Source of the DNA: Sulfurovum sp. AR
GTDB taxonomy: Bacteria > Campylobacterota > Campylobacteria > Campylobacterales > Sulfurovaceae
Direction: 5' to 3'
DNA: 64,000 nt
Assembly: GCF_000296775.1 (NCBI RefSeq)
Contig: NZ_AJLE01000002.1
Span: 124,001 to 188,000 of the forward strand
Below are positions 34,339 through 43,157 of the stretch, piece by piece. The position numbers were made by a program, and so were the translations under genes. Each line of letters opens with the position of its first letter. Position 1 is the stretch's first letter. The notes beneath the pieces are model-generated. The model ran no database searches and was not told the DNA's origin. It worked only from the letters and a program-made list of their open reading frames with translations.

Positions 34339-35196
34339 TTAACGTAAAAGTGCATAAAAATCCCTCGGAGCGTCTATTTCAAATGTTATAGGATTTTGCT
34401 TTAGAGGATGGATAATAGTCAGTTTTTGTGAATGAAGTCCCATTATTTCACCTTTGGTTCCATAACGTTCATCACCGATGATACTGTGTCCAAGCCAGGC
34501 CATATGTGCCCGTATCTGGTGCTGTCTTCCTGTCTCTATCCTGACTTCCAGTAAAGAGCGATCAGAGGTGCTTTGTTTTACTTCATAGTGGGTAATGGCA
34601 GGTTTTGCATCGGGATGTTTACCTACATGCATACGGTAGACTTTTTCATCTGTTCTTAAGGGCTGGTCTATGGTCCCCTTTTGCTCTTTTGGACAACCTT
34701 CAACGATAGCCAGATAGATTTTTTCAGAGTCACTCCATTTGTCCATGACAGCTTCTCTCATCTCTTTGGATGTTGCAAAGAGAAGTATGCCCGAGGTATC
34801 ACGATCCAATCGATGTACAGGCCAGAGCTTCACTTCTTTTTTCCCACGGGAGAGTTGATTTCTCAGTATGGCAAGGGCATGGTGCTTGTTTTCTGTCGTG
34901 TTCCCCACAGATAAAAGCCCGGCAGGCTTATTAATAGCAATGATATCTTTATCTTGATAGATGATCTCAACCTTTTGTAGTGTCTGTACCGGTGTCGAAG
35001 CTTTTTTAACGACACCCACTTCTACCACATCATTGAGATGTAAAGAAAAATCATGTTTGGTAATAATCTCACCATTGACTGCAATATTGGAACCTTGTAA
35101 GCGCTGTTTGATAGTTTTTTTGGACCAACCTTTAAGGTGGTTAAAAAGAAAATCCAAGAGTTTGGATCTCTCTTTGACTATGAATTTTTCTGCCAT
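34339..35196 (-). CDS. RluA-family pseudouridine synthase
   Basis: About 285 residues. An S4 RNA-binding domain (LFNHLKGWSKKTIKQRLQGSN) is followed by the catalytic domain with VHRLDRDTSG (the aspartate is the catalytic one) and TGRQHQIRAHMA. It converts uridine to pseudouridine in rRNA or tRNA; the exact site cannot be given. I start at 35196, where AAAAAGG lies eight bases before the ATG, not at 35247. Confidence 0.87.
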   Translation of the reverse strand: MAEKFIVKERSKLLDFLFNHLKGWSKKTIKQRLQGSNIAVNGEIITKHDFSLHLNDVVEVGVVKKASTPVQTLQKVEIIYQDKDIIAINKPAGLLSVGNTTENKHHALAILRNQLSRGKKEVKLWPVHRLDRDTSGILLFATSKEMREAVMDKWSDSEKIYLAIVEGCPKEQKGTIDQPLRTDEKVYRMHVGKHPDAKPAITHYEVKQSTSDRSLLEVRIETGRQHQIRAHMAWLGHSIIGDERYGTKGEIMGLHSQKLTIIHPLKQNPITFEIDAPRDFYALLR

Positions 35197-35281
35197 TGTG
35201 AGTGCCTTTTTATTTTTTTCATATCTAGCTCTTTCTGTAAGGCACAATTAAATGCTTTTTCAGTGATAGTAGATTATGATA

Positions 35282-35770
35282 TTACAGTAATTTTTCCATT
35301 TGATAGTCATCCATGACAAAACCTTCACCGATATCTTTGACTACACTACCGGAAATAACAAAACCAACTTTTTCATACATAGCAATGCTTTCTCTATTAT
35401 ACTTATTGACTGTGAGTGAAATTTTGTTAAGATCTTTTTTTTGAGCCAAAGCTTCCAGATAGGCTATCATTTTTCGTCCATACCCTTTACCACGTTCAGC
35501 CTCTGTTACATAGAATTTACTTAGGAATAGTGTATCGTGGAGAGGTTCCACACTCATGTATCCCAGAGGTACATTGTCATCCAGAATTAAAAAGTATAAA
35601 AAGCCATTTTTAATCTGTTCCGTCATTGCTTCAACGGATTGAAACTTCTTTAACATATACGCCACCTGATACTCTCCTATGATCGGTGTGTAATGTTCAT
35701 ACCATATCTGATAGGCAAGATTTTCAATACTCATGAGCTGCTCTTTTTTTGATACTTTGTTTATCTTCAT
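35282..35770 (-). CDS. GNAT-family N-acetyltransferase
   Basis: About 162 residues of the GNAT fold. The acetyl-CoA loop is AERGKGYGRKMI near 105-116, followed by LTVNKYNRESIAMYEKVGFV, the typical motif B. The start MKINKVSKKEQ at 35770 is more likely than 35806. The closest general match by eye is the ribosomal-protein or small-molecule acetylase group; the substrate is unknown. Confidence 0.8.
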   Translation of the reverse strand: MKINKVSKKEQLMSIENLAYQIWYEHYTPIIGEYQVAYMLKKFQSVEAMTEQIKNGFLYFLILDDNVPLGYMSVEPLHDTLFLSKFYVTEAERGKGYGRKMIAYLEALAQKKDLNKISLTVNKYNRESIAMYEKVGFVISGSVVKDIGEGFVMDDYQMEKLL

Positions 35771-35820
35771 ACGTCTCTCATCACTGTGAATCTGTTTCAA
35801 ATTCAATTATAGAGTATCGT

Positions 35821-38637
35821 TTAGCGTCGTTTTCGGCCGCGATAGCCACCATAGCTTGAAGATCCTGAACCTCTTCTGTTTTGATTATGACACTCATCAC
35901 AAATAGAAAATCTGTAAGAAAAATCAAGTACCTTCCCACACCTGCGACACTGTTTGGTGAAGTGTCCTTGTCTAAGAGAATTTTCGATGAAGTTGTTCAG
36001 TCGTACTCTGGCTGCTACAGCTTTGTCAGTATCCTGAAAAATATCCGGGAATTTGAAAGAGAGCCACAGATAGAGTGAGATCTCTCTTACTCTGTCCTCT
36101 GCATTAAGCAGCATGTCATTGGTCTGTGCAAAAGCAGGAAGGTCTCGTGGCGGTATATAAAGTACTTTCCCTCCCGCTTCGATCTGACGGATATAACGGT
36201 GGAATACGGATTCTATATAGGGTGATGAGATACTTGCCGGTGCACAAGAGAGATAATAACGTGTTTTCAGATCCAGACTGTATTCACTGACAATAGCAGC
36301 TATCTCCAGCATAGAATCAATGTTAGCAGCGACAAAAGGACCTTCAAACTCCATATTTTCAGAAAAAAATGCAAGAATATCCAAAATATTATCTGTTTCG
36401 AGTATTTCACCGATGAGCATGACATGTTCTAAGCTGGCCATGACAGAGACAGGTAATTTAAGGTCTGGAAGCGGCATATGAAAAGCTGAAGTGATGGTAT
36501 CCAGTGCAGTCTCATCCAAAGCACCTACATATCCTTTTTCTTCAAAACCGTAACGTCCTGCCCGTCCTGATATCTGGAGGACTTCTGTAGGAAGAAGTTC
36601 ACGTCTGCGTAAGCCATCAAACTTGTTGTCTTTTGAAAAAAGTAGTGTCTTGATAGGGAGGTTAAGTCCCATAGCTATGGCATCTGTGGCGACGAGTATC
36701 TGGCTTTCACCTTCTCTAAAACGTCTGGCTTCTTCCCGTCTGACCTCAGGAGAAAGGTTACCATATACGACAGAGACAGAATATTTTTCGCTGAGTTGCT
36801 GTTTGAGTGAAAGAACATCTCGTCTGGAAAAAGCTACGACCGCGGTTTGGGGTTCTATATGCTTCATGGAAGTAGGGTTGGGCAGCATGGTGAGTTCATT
36901 TTTCCGCTCAAAATGGACAATTTCCAACTCTTCATCCAGATACTCACAGAGTTCTTTGACCGCGTGAAGTGCATCACTTGATCCTGTAAGTATGACTTTT
37001 CTTGCTGGTACTCCTATGAGTGCATTGGCCCAAGCCCACCCTCTGTCGCGGTCTGCGATCATCTGGATCTCATCTATGACACAGACATCCACATCAACAG
37101 AACCATTCATCATCTCTATCGTGGAAGAGATATGTGTAGACTCTTCGTCTAAGATCTCCTCTTCACCAGTGATGAGTGAAACCGCTATATCCTCTTTTTT
37201 GAGGTTCTCATACCCCTCAAGAGCAAGAAGCCTCAGCGGTGCAAGATAGTAACCTGTAGTCGCAGTTTGTAATTCTTGCATGGCTGCATAGGTTTTCCCT
37301 GAATTTGTTGGCCCAACATGAAAGATGATCTTTCTTTTAAGTTCACGTGCAAGAGGGAAAAGGTTTTTAAAGTCACGGATGGTTTTGGCAAGCAGCTCTT
37401 CACGTTTTTGCTTTTCAAGCAGAGGCCTGATGTATTCTCCAAAGTGAAAAAGTATGCGTCTTTTACTCTTCTCTTTGAATTTCAGAACATTCGAGGAACG
37501 TACCTGCGGTTCTACAAAACGTACAATGAACTCATGCAGTTTCTCATCTTCTATATCCAGTTTATCGCTCTCTTCTCTCATATCCTGCATGACATCATCT
37601 ATGGCGACCCTGAAGTGCGCAAGCAGGTCATCATTGACCCTGTTGATATCCTCTTTTACAGGAAGTTCTTTGCCTCTCCAGATGAGATTATAGATAAATG
37701 GTTTTTCATAGGAAACAGAGGTATTGTAAAAGAGGGTGGTACCAAACAGATCATCGTTTTTCTCTTTCTCTATAATAATATGATCCGTACTTTCAAATAC
37801 TTCATACTTATCACTGATCTTTGTTAATATCTTTTCAATAGTTTCAAATCCTATAGGTGCATGATAAAGTAGCGCCTCTGGGGGCATGCTTTTGAGAGCA
37901 GTGGTGATCTCCTGCTCTGCCAGATAGGGATGTTTACCATCTTGAACATGTTCAAGAAAAGTTTCTATCTCCGCATTTTTTTGGTTGATGGTCACTTCTT
38001 TTAGGGTTTCAAGTTTAGTGATGATCTCTTCATCGTTCAAATTCCAGAGTTCATCCATATTGAGGGTTGGCGTTGTACAGAGAAGCAGTTTATTGAAGTC
38101 AAAACTTTTCAGGGCAAAGGTAAAGCTATGGTAGAACTCCATTTCATTCAGGGAATTGAACACGACTTCCAAGGAGTTTTCAAGTGTATGAAGTCGGCTT
38201 CTCATACGTAAGTAGGTAAGTTTATTGCGTACCTTTTCTTCAGTGATCTTGCTACTTTTAACGTCGATGAATGCTTCAAGGATCAGGTTCTCTTCATGTT
38301 TGGTGTAGGTAGTATCACCTAAGAGTTGGAGGATCTTCTCTACTTTATCTGAGGGACGTTTATGACTTCCGGAATAAGGTACCGCTTTGTAGCGCTGGGT
38401 AAGGTAAGAGACTATCTTTTCTCTAGATACTGCATCACCTTCGCTCCAAACACGTCTGAGTGCACGTATCATCTCTTCTTTGGTATGGGAGGGAAGCCGG
38501 AGTTCAAGAAGCATAATAAGCTCTATGAGTTTATCTTCATCCAGTGTAGTTACACCTTCTTCAAAAGGGAGTCCATTAAAATAGTTTCGTATTTTATTGT
38601 TGAGTTTTATAAAGTATTTTTTCTTTTTCTTTGCCAT
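35821..38637 (-). CDS. Suv3-like RNA helicase
   Basis: A 938-residue protein. The N-terminal 420 residues are helical and of unknown type. A helicase core follows: HVGPTNSGKT (440-449), DEIQM near 515, LTGSSDA, VVAFSRRDV, then VATDAIAMGLNLP and ISGRAGRYG. These are the motifs of the Suv3 family, best known from mitochondria as the helicase of the RNA degradosome. The C-terminus has a zinc-ribbon-like pair (CRRCG, CDEC) and an RG-rich tail (YRGRKRR) suited to RNA. It could feed RNA to a nuclease encoded elsewhere. Confidence 0.85.
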   Translation of the reverse strand: MAKKKKKYFIKLNNKIRNYFNGLPFEEGVTTLDEDKLIELIMLLELRLPSHTKEEMIRALRRVWSEGDAVSREKIVSYLTQRYKAVPYSGSHKRPSDKVEKILQLLGDTTYTKHEENLILEAFIDVKSSKITEEKVRNKLTYLRMRSRLHTLENSLEVVFNSLNEMEFYHSFTFALKSFDFNKLLLCTTPTLNMDELWNLNDEEIITKLETLKEVTINQKNAEIETFLEHVQDGKHPYLAEQEITTALKSMPPEALLYHAPIGFETIEKILTKISDKYEVFESTDHIIIEKEKNDDLFGTTLFYNTSVSYEKPFIYNLIWRGKELPVKEDINRVNDDLLAHFRVAIDDVMQDMREESDKLDIEDEKLHEFIVRFVEPQVRSSNVLKFKEKSKRRILFHFGEYIRPLLEKQKREELLAKTIRDFKNLFPLARELKRKIIFHVGPTNSGKTYAAMQELQTATTGYYLAPLRLLALEGYENLKKEDIAVSLITGEEEILDEESTHISSTIEMMNGSVDVDVCVIDEIQMIADRDRGWAWANALIGVPARKVILTGSSDALHAVKELCEYLDEELEIVHFERKNELTMLPNPTSMKHIEPQTAVVAFSRRDVLSLKQQLSEKYSVSVVYGNLSPEVRREEARRFREGESQILVATDAIAMGLNLPIKTLLFSKDNKFDGLRRRELLPTEVLQISGRAGRYGFEEKGYVGALDETALDTITSAFHMPLPDLKLPVSVMASLEHVMLIGEILETDNILDILAFFSENMEFEGPFVAANIDSMLEIAAIVSEYSLDLKTRYYLSCAPASISSPYIESVFHRYIRQIEAGGKVLYIPPRDLPAFAQTNDMLLNAEDRVREISLYLWLSFKFPDIFQDTDKAVAARVRLNNFIENSLRQGHFTKQCRRCGKVLDFSYRFSICDECHNQNRRGSGSSSYGGYRGRKRR

Positions 38638-38694
38638 AGTCTTCTATCATTCTTTATTTTGACTAAGTATAACATGAAAAAGTAACCCTTGTGT

Positions 38695-39021
38695 CTAGTC
38701 AATGGTTAAAATATCAACCAATTCCACTCCATCACACTCTTTTTTGATACGTTTATGTTTACGGGCATCCTCTTCAGCAAGTACCAACAAGTCTGCAAAA
38801 TCATTTTTATTTACGGTCATTTCATAGATGACTTTGTTTGTTCTTAAGTAAACCTCTGTATCCTCTTTACAAGAGAGAGTAAGATTTCTCAGCCCTTTGG
38901 CAAACTCACCCTTAATGGCTTTTTGAATTTTTTCATTCGCCAGTATATCAACAAGACTCACTGTTTCATTTACATCATTTTGACACATGACCGTATACAT
39001 CACTTTTATCATACCTTCCAC
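38695..39021 (-). CDS. Hypothetical protein
   Basis: About 108 residues. I place the start at the GTG at 39021, because AAAAAGGAG stands six bases upstream; an in-frame ATG at 39012 is the alternative. The middle is strand-rich (LTLSCKEDTEVYLRTNKVIYEMTV) and the end is charged. No family is recognised and no membrane segment is seen. Confidence 0.55.
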   Translation of the reverse strand: MEGMIKVMYTVMCQNDVNETVSLVDILANEKIQKAIKGEFAKGLRNLTLSCKEDTEVYLRTNKVIYEMTVNKNDFADLLVLAEEDARKHKRIKKECDGVELVDILTID

Positions 39022-39195
39022 CTTATGCTCCTTTTTATTGATAGTGTCCAATGATAATATATTTTTTTTAATTGTAGAAAAAACATGTCATATTGTCATG
39101 TTTTTGAACTCAATTAAGACCTTCATGCTTAATTCATACTTCTTTTTTATAATGAAGCAATAAAGAATAATGGAATGCTTAGAAAGGATGTAATC

Positions 39196-39669
39196 ATGAG
39201 TAGTAAGCCAGATTCAACTTCAGTACTAACTGAAGAACAAAAAGATATGCTTTTTTTCATCTATCAAGAAGAAAAAGTGGCCAGAGATGTTTATATTACA
39301 TTGGGTAAGATTTATAATAGTGAAAACACTTTTAGATTAATGCACATTACAGAACAGAGACATTTGGATTGTGCAAAAAAACTTTGTGATATTTATGGTG
39401 TTGATACTTCATCTGTAGATGAGAGTGTGATTGGTGTATTTGAATCACCAGTTTTAACTATGCTTTATGATACTTATATAGAAAAAGGGAAAAGTTCACT
39501 TCGTGATGCATTGGAGATGTCTGAATTTATTGGAGCTTCGGATGTTGATATGCTCGAACATGCCTCAATAGGTATGCCAAGTGATGTGGTATCTGTATAT
39601 GAAAAACTTAAAAAAGGTAATATAAACCACTTAAATACCTTCCATACAGCCATTTCTAGAGCTGCATAA
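39196..39669 (+). CDS. DUF2202 ferritin-like protein
   Basis: About 157 residues of a four-helix, ferritin-like domain. FIYQEEKVARDVYITLG with paired glutamate and histidine further on (RLMHITEQRHLD) is the DUF2202 signature; these positions could bind iron. No signal peptide is visible. I start at 39196, where AAAGGATGTAATC precedes the ATG. It is expressed alone. The function of the family is not established. Confidence 0.8.
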   Translation: MSSKPDSTSVLTEEQKDMLFFIYQEEKVARDVYITLGKIYNSENTFRLMHITEQRHLDCAKKLCDIYGVDTSSVDESVIGVFESPVLTMLYDTYIEKGKSSLRDALEMSEFIGASDVDMLEHASIGMPSDVVSVYEKLKKGNINHLNTFHTAISRAA

Positions 39670-39708
39670 AGGTGTTATGATCTCCTGCTTTAGTTGGCGT
39701 TTTAAGGT

Positions 39709-40623
39709 TTAAAATTTACATTCATCACGATTTAAAATACAAGTGTAATCATCTGCTTCATTTTCGATCTGGATAGTGGCATGTGAAATGTCAAAATGAT
39801 GATGAAGATGTTCTTGTATCTTTTCCAAGAAACAATTGTCAATCAACTCATGGGTCGTTACAAGATGTACGGTCAGGGCAGTTTCTGTAGTACTGAGTGC
39901 CCAAATATGCAGGTCATGTATCTCGGTTACATTTTTTAGACCAGTGAGATAGTTTTTGATATGCTGAACATCTATCCCCTGTGGTACTGCATCGATGGAG
40001 AGATCTATGGAATCTTTCAGCAAACTCCATGTCCCGATCAAGATAAATAATACAATGAAAAGACTGATAACAGGGTCGAGCCAAAGCCAGCCTGTTATCA
40101 TAATAGCGATACCAGCGACTACAACACCTAAAGAGATAGCTGCATCAGCTGCCATATGTAAGTATGCTGCCCGGATGTTAAGATCATGTTTCTGACCTTT
40201 TACAAAAAGTAATGCTGTTGCGGTATTGATGACCACACCAATAGCAGCAACAACAATAATAATCATCCCATTCACAGGTTCTGGAGAAGAGAGTCGTTCT
40301 ATGGATTCCCACGCGATACCACCTAGTGCTACAAGAAGTAATACCGCCGAAACCAAAGAAGCCATGATGGTGACCTTTCGTAAGCCATAGGTTCTTTTGT
40401 GCGTAGGATGTTTTGTTGACAGATAGCTTGCACCCCATGCAAGCATAAGGCTCAGAACATCACTGAAGTTATGCCCGGCATCTGCGATAAGTGCAAGGGA
40501 GTCAGCAAGCAGCCCATAACCGACTTCAATGATCACAAAAATGACATTGAACGCAATGCCTATGGCAAAAGAGCGGTTATAATTGTTTATTAGATGGTGA
40601 TGATGAGAATGGTTGCCTGACAT
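39709..40623 (-). CDS. Cation diffusion facilitator metal exporter
   Basis: A 304-residue CDF protein with six helices. The metal site is made by ADAGHNFSDVLS near 47 and HMAADAAIS near 156. The N-terminus is His-rich (GNHSHHHHLIN), and the cytoplasmic C-terminal domain ends with cysteines (YTCILNRDECKF). It exports zinc or a similar divalent metal by proton exchange. Eight bases separate it from the ankyrin gene upstream, so the two are one unit. Confidence 0.88.
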   Translation of the reverse strand: MSGNHSHHHHLINNYNRSFAIGIAFNVIFVIIEVGYGLLADSLALIADAGHNFSDVLSLMLAWGASYLSTKHPTHKRTYGLRKVTIMASLVSAVLLLVALGGIAWESIERLSSPEPVNGMIIIVVAAIGVVINTATALLFVKGQKHDLNIRAAYLHMAADAAISLGVVVAGIAIMITGWLWLDPVISLFIVLFILIGTWSLLKDSIDLSIDAVPQGIDVQHIKNYLTGLKNVTEIHDLHIWALSTTETALTVHLVTTHELIDNCFLEKIQEHLHHHFDISHATIQIENEADDYTCILNRDECKF

Positions 40624-40631
40624 TTTATCTA

Positions 40632-41006
40632 CTATTTGAAATATTTTAGCATTGATTCACGGCCAAATTTTTGAGCAATCATTCCAGCTGTTCCACCTCT
40701 TTTATTGGCGATAGTAACGTCAGCACCTTTTTCTATAAGAAAGGCACATATTTCTGGCATATCATCCATAACAGCTTCCATAAGCGGAGTCCATCCTACA
40801 CCATCTACTTTATCAATATCAGCACCTTGTTCCAAAAGATATTCAACCATGTCTCTTCTGTCTCTTCTTATGGCAATATGAAGCGGGGTCCATCCGTATA
40901 TATTTTGAATATCAGGATCCATGCCATTTTCAAATTCTCTTTTAAATGCTTCTAGATCATTATTATAGACAATTTCTTCAAGTCTTAAAAAATCTTCATC
41001 TTCCAT
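40632..41006 (-). CDS. Ankyrin-repeat protein
   Basis: About 124 residues from the ATG at 41006 (GAGGAGACGACT upstream). Three ankyrin repeats are visible: YGWTPLHIAIRRDRRDMVEYLLEQGAD, then GVGWTPLMEAVMDDMPEICAFLIEKGAD and a shorter third, preceded by a partial first repeat. Its partner is unknown. It lies directly before the CDF transporter. Confidence 0.85.
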   Translation of the reverse strand: MEDEDFLRLEEIVYNNDLEAFKREFENGMDPDIQNIYGWTPLHIAIRRDRRDMVEYLLEQGADIDKVDGVGWTPLMEAVMDDMPEICAFLIEKGADVTIANKRGGTAGMIAQKFGRESMLKYFK

Positions 41007-41124
41007 AGTCGTCTCCTCATTATTTGATAGTATTATATTGTAGCAAATAAACTGAGAATTGCAGATGGATAATAAAATGTGAAATATCCTGAAATATAAA
41101 ATTATCATTACTATAAAATTACGC

Positions 41125-41289
41125 TATAATATCATACAATTTAAGCGTACATCGGTCAACGACTTCTATTTACCCTGACTATAGGGGAAAATGCCCTTGG
41201 GGTACTACAAACAAATTTAAACAACTAACTTAGCCTAGGACCGACCTCTCATAACAGATGGTAGGCTCGTTCATAAGGTATAAAATACA
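41125..41289 (+). ncRNA. Structured 5' leader of the DEAD-box gene
   Basis: A -10 box TATAAT at 41125-41130 would start a leader of about 150 bases. TCGGTC (41152-41157) can pair with GACCGA (41239-41244) to close a domain containing a G/C-rich hairpin (CCCTGACTATAGGGG). AGCCTA (41232-41237) can instead pair with TAGGCT (41262-41267), which competes with the closing stem. G+C is visibly higher than in the flanks. It may be a regulatory leader, for example cold-responsive or autoregulated by the helicase. I recognise no known RNA class. Confidence 0.5.
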
Positions 41290-42579
41290 ATGTCATTTAC
41301 AAACTTGGGGTTATCTGAACCTCTTTTAAAAGCGATCAAAGAGCAGGGCTATGATACACCTACTCCCATACAACAACAAGCTATTCCTGTCGTGATAGAA
41401 GGAAAAGATGTCTTGGCTGCAGCACAAACGGGTACAGGAAAAACAGCAGGATTTACACTGCCATTGCTAGAAAAACTTTCTAAAACACAGCCAAAAATGC
41501 ATAAAAAACAGATACGTGCTTTGGTACTTACCCCTACACGTGAACTTGCAGCACAAGTGGCTGAAAGCATTAAAACCTATGGGAAACACCTCCCTTACAC
41601 TTCTACAGTGATCTTTGGCGGGGTGGGTATAAATCCTCAGTTGGCTGCTATCCGAAAAGGTGTGGAGATCGTTATTGCCACACCGGGAAGACTGCTTGAT
41701 ATAGCAGGACAAAAGGGTATAGATTTTTCTGCACTTGAGTGTCTCATTCTAGATGAGGCGGACCGCATGCTAGATATGGGATTTATCCATGATATTAAAA
41801 AATTGATGAAACTGATGCCTCAAAAGAGACAAACGCTGCTTTTTTCAGCTACCTTTTCAGCGGATATCAAAGCATTGGCAGAAGGACTTCTCAACGACCC
41901 TATACTGGTAGAAGTAGCACGTCAGAATGAAACGGCAGACCAGATAAATCAGGTGATACACTTCGTAGATAAAAGAAGAAAGAGAGAACTGCTTTCACAG
42001 CTCATTAAGGTAAAAAAGTGGAAACAGGTTCTGGTCTTTACACGTACAAAACACGGTGCCAATAAGCTGACCAAAGAGCTTGAAGAGTCCGGTATATCCG
42101 CGGCGGCGATTCATGGAAACAAAAGTCAGGGTGCAAGAACCAAAGCTCTGGCTGCTTTCAAGGCAAATGGGATCCGTGTACTTGTGGCCACCGATATCGC
42201 AGCAAGGGGGATAGATATAGATCAGCTTCCTCATGTGGTAAACTATGAACTCCCAAATGTACCGGAAGATTATGTTCACCGTATAGGTAGAACAGGCCGT
42301 GCAGGGAAGAGTGGTGAGGCAGTTTCACTTGTATGTATAGATGAACATGAATTGCTCAAAAATATCGAAAAGTTTATCAAGTTGGAGATCCCAAAAGTAG
42401 ATATCCCAGCTTTTAGACCAGATCCGAACATTAAGGCTGAACCTATCCAAAATGGAAGAGGTGGTGGAAAAGGCCGGGGAACTAGCGGTAAAACCTCACG
42501 TAACAAATCTCGAAGCAGCGGTAGTCGTGAGGATGCCAAAAGCAGTAAAAGTAATAGAAATCGCAACAGAAACAAATAA
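41290..42579 (+). CDS. DEAD-box RNA helicase RhlE-type
   Basis: A 429-residue helicase: Q motif [14 protein letters not shown] and [10 protein letters not shown], Walker A AQTGTGKT near 46-53, [21 protein letters not shown] near 160, [17 protein letters not shown] and [10 protein letters not shown], then a Gly/Arg/Ser/Asn-rich basic tail. It is likely a cold-shock or ribosome-assembly helicase. It is the second DEAD-box gene in the window and is more typical than the one at 32565. It follows the structured leader. Confidence 0.9.
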   Translation: MSFTNLGLSEPLLKAIKEQGYDTPTPIQQQAIPVVIEGKDVLAAAQTGTGKTAGFTLPLLEKLSKTQPKMHKKQIRALVLTPTRELAAQVAESIKTYGKHLPYTSTVIFGGVGINPQLAAIRKGVEIVIATPGRLLDIAGQKGIDFSALECLILDEADRMLDMGFIHDIKKLMKLMPQKRQTLLFSATFSADIKALAEGLLNDPILVEVARQNETADQINQVIHFVDKRRKRELLSQLIKVKKWKQVLVFTRTKHGANKLTKELEESGISAAAIHGNKSQGARTKALAAFKANGIRVLVATDIAARGIDIDQLPHVVNYELPNVPEDYVHRIGRTGRAGKSGEAVSLVCIDEHELLKNIEKFIKLEIPKVDIPAFRPDPNIKAEPIQNGRGGGKGRGTSGKTSRNKSRSSGSREDAKSSKSNRNRNRNK

Positions 42580-42591
42580 TAAGGATTAATT

Positions 42592-42909
42592 ATGAAAAAA
42601 ATATTTAAACTCACAGATGAGAAAAAACATGAAGACCGTGTACTTGAAGCAGTCAAACATGAGATACGCAAGTATGTAAAACGTGAAAAGAAAAAGAAAC
42701 TTGATGATGCACAGAACACCTACTGGGACTTTGATTGTAAAATTGGTGTAACTCCTGATACTGCAAAAGTCGTAGAGTATGATGCACTGATCAAAGAACT
42801 GGATGCAGTAAAAGCAGACGGTGCCACAGATTGTTATATTGAGATACTTGCCAAAGTGGTTCAAAAACCAACAAAAGAAACTGATTTAGAAGAAGATGCA
42901 GCCGAATAA
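42592..42909 (+). CDS. DUF6172 protein
   Basis: A 105-residue soluble protein. MKKIFKLTDEKKHEDRVLEAVKHEIRKYVKREK, then NTYWDFDCKIG and CYIEILAK, matches the pattern of small proteins annotated as DUF6172. It is basic at the N-terminus and acidic at the C-terminus. It follows the helicase by 12 bases, so the two are probably co-expressed. The function is unknown. Confidence 0.7.
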   Translation: MKKIFKLTDEKKHEDRVLEAVKHEIRKYVKREKKKKLDDAQNTYWDFDCKIGVTPDTAKVVEYDALIKELDAVKADGATDCYIEILAKVVQKPTKETDLEEDAAE

Positions 42910-42959
42910 TACTATATAATATAAAGTTAGCTATAATTTCGTAAAAAAGGATCACTAAT

Positions 42960-43103
42960 ATGAAAAAAATTACTATAATAGCACTCTTGATGAGCCTAGG
43001 TATGATCATGTCAGGATGCTCAAAAACGTGGAACGGTATCAAGCAAGATACAGGCGAAGCCTGGGATGCGTCTAAAAAGGCAGTGCATAATGCAACTGCC
43101 TAG
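42960..43103 (+). CDS. Entericidin-like small lipoprotein
   Basis: A 47-residue protein with the lipobox SLGMIMSGC and a mature part SKTWNGIKQDTGEAWDASKKAVHNAT, typical of entericidin/YgdI-type small lipoproteins. AAAAAAGGATCACTAAT precedes the ATG. A stress-related role in the envelope is usual for the family. Confidence 0.75.
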   Translation: MKKITIIALLMSLGMIMSGCSKTWNGIKQDTGEAWDASKKAVHNATA

Positions 43104-43157
43104 TAGAGAGCTATTTGAAGTATAGGTACTAGGTATTTCTACGCAGTACCACTAATT

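Noticed and set aside
42276-43042. Minus-strand frames of 83-147 codons over the DEAD-box tail, DUF6172 and lipoprotein genes
   Set aside because: They are rich in Ser, Phe and Leu, as expected for the reverse of basic, Lys-rich coding sequence; the plus-strand genes have ribosome sites and family matches.
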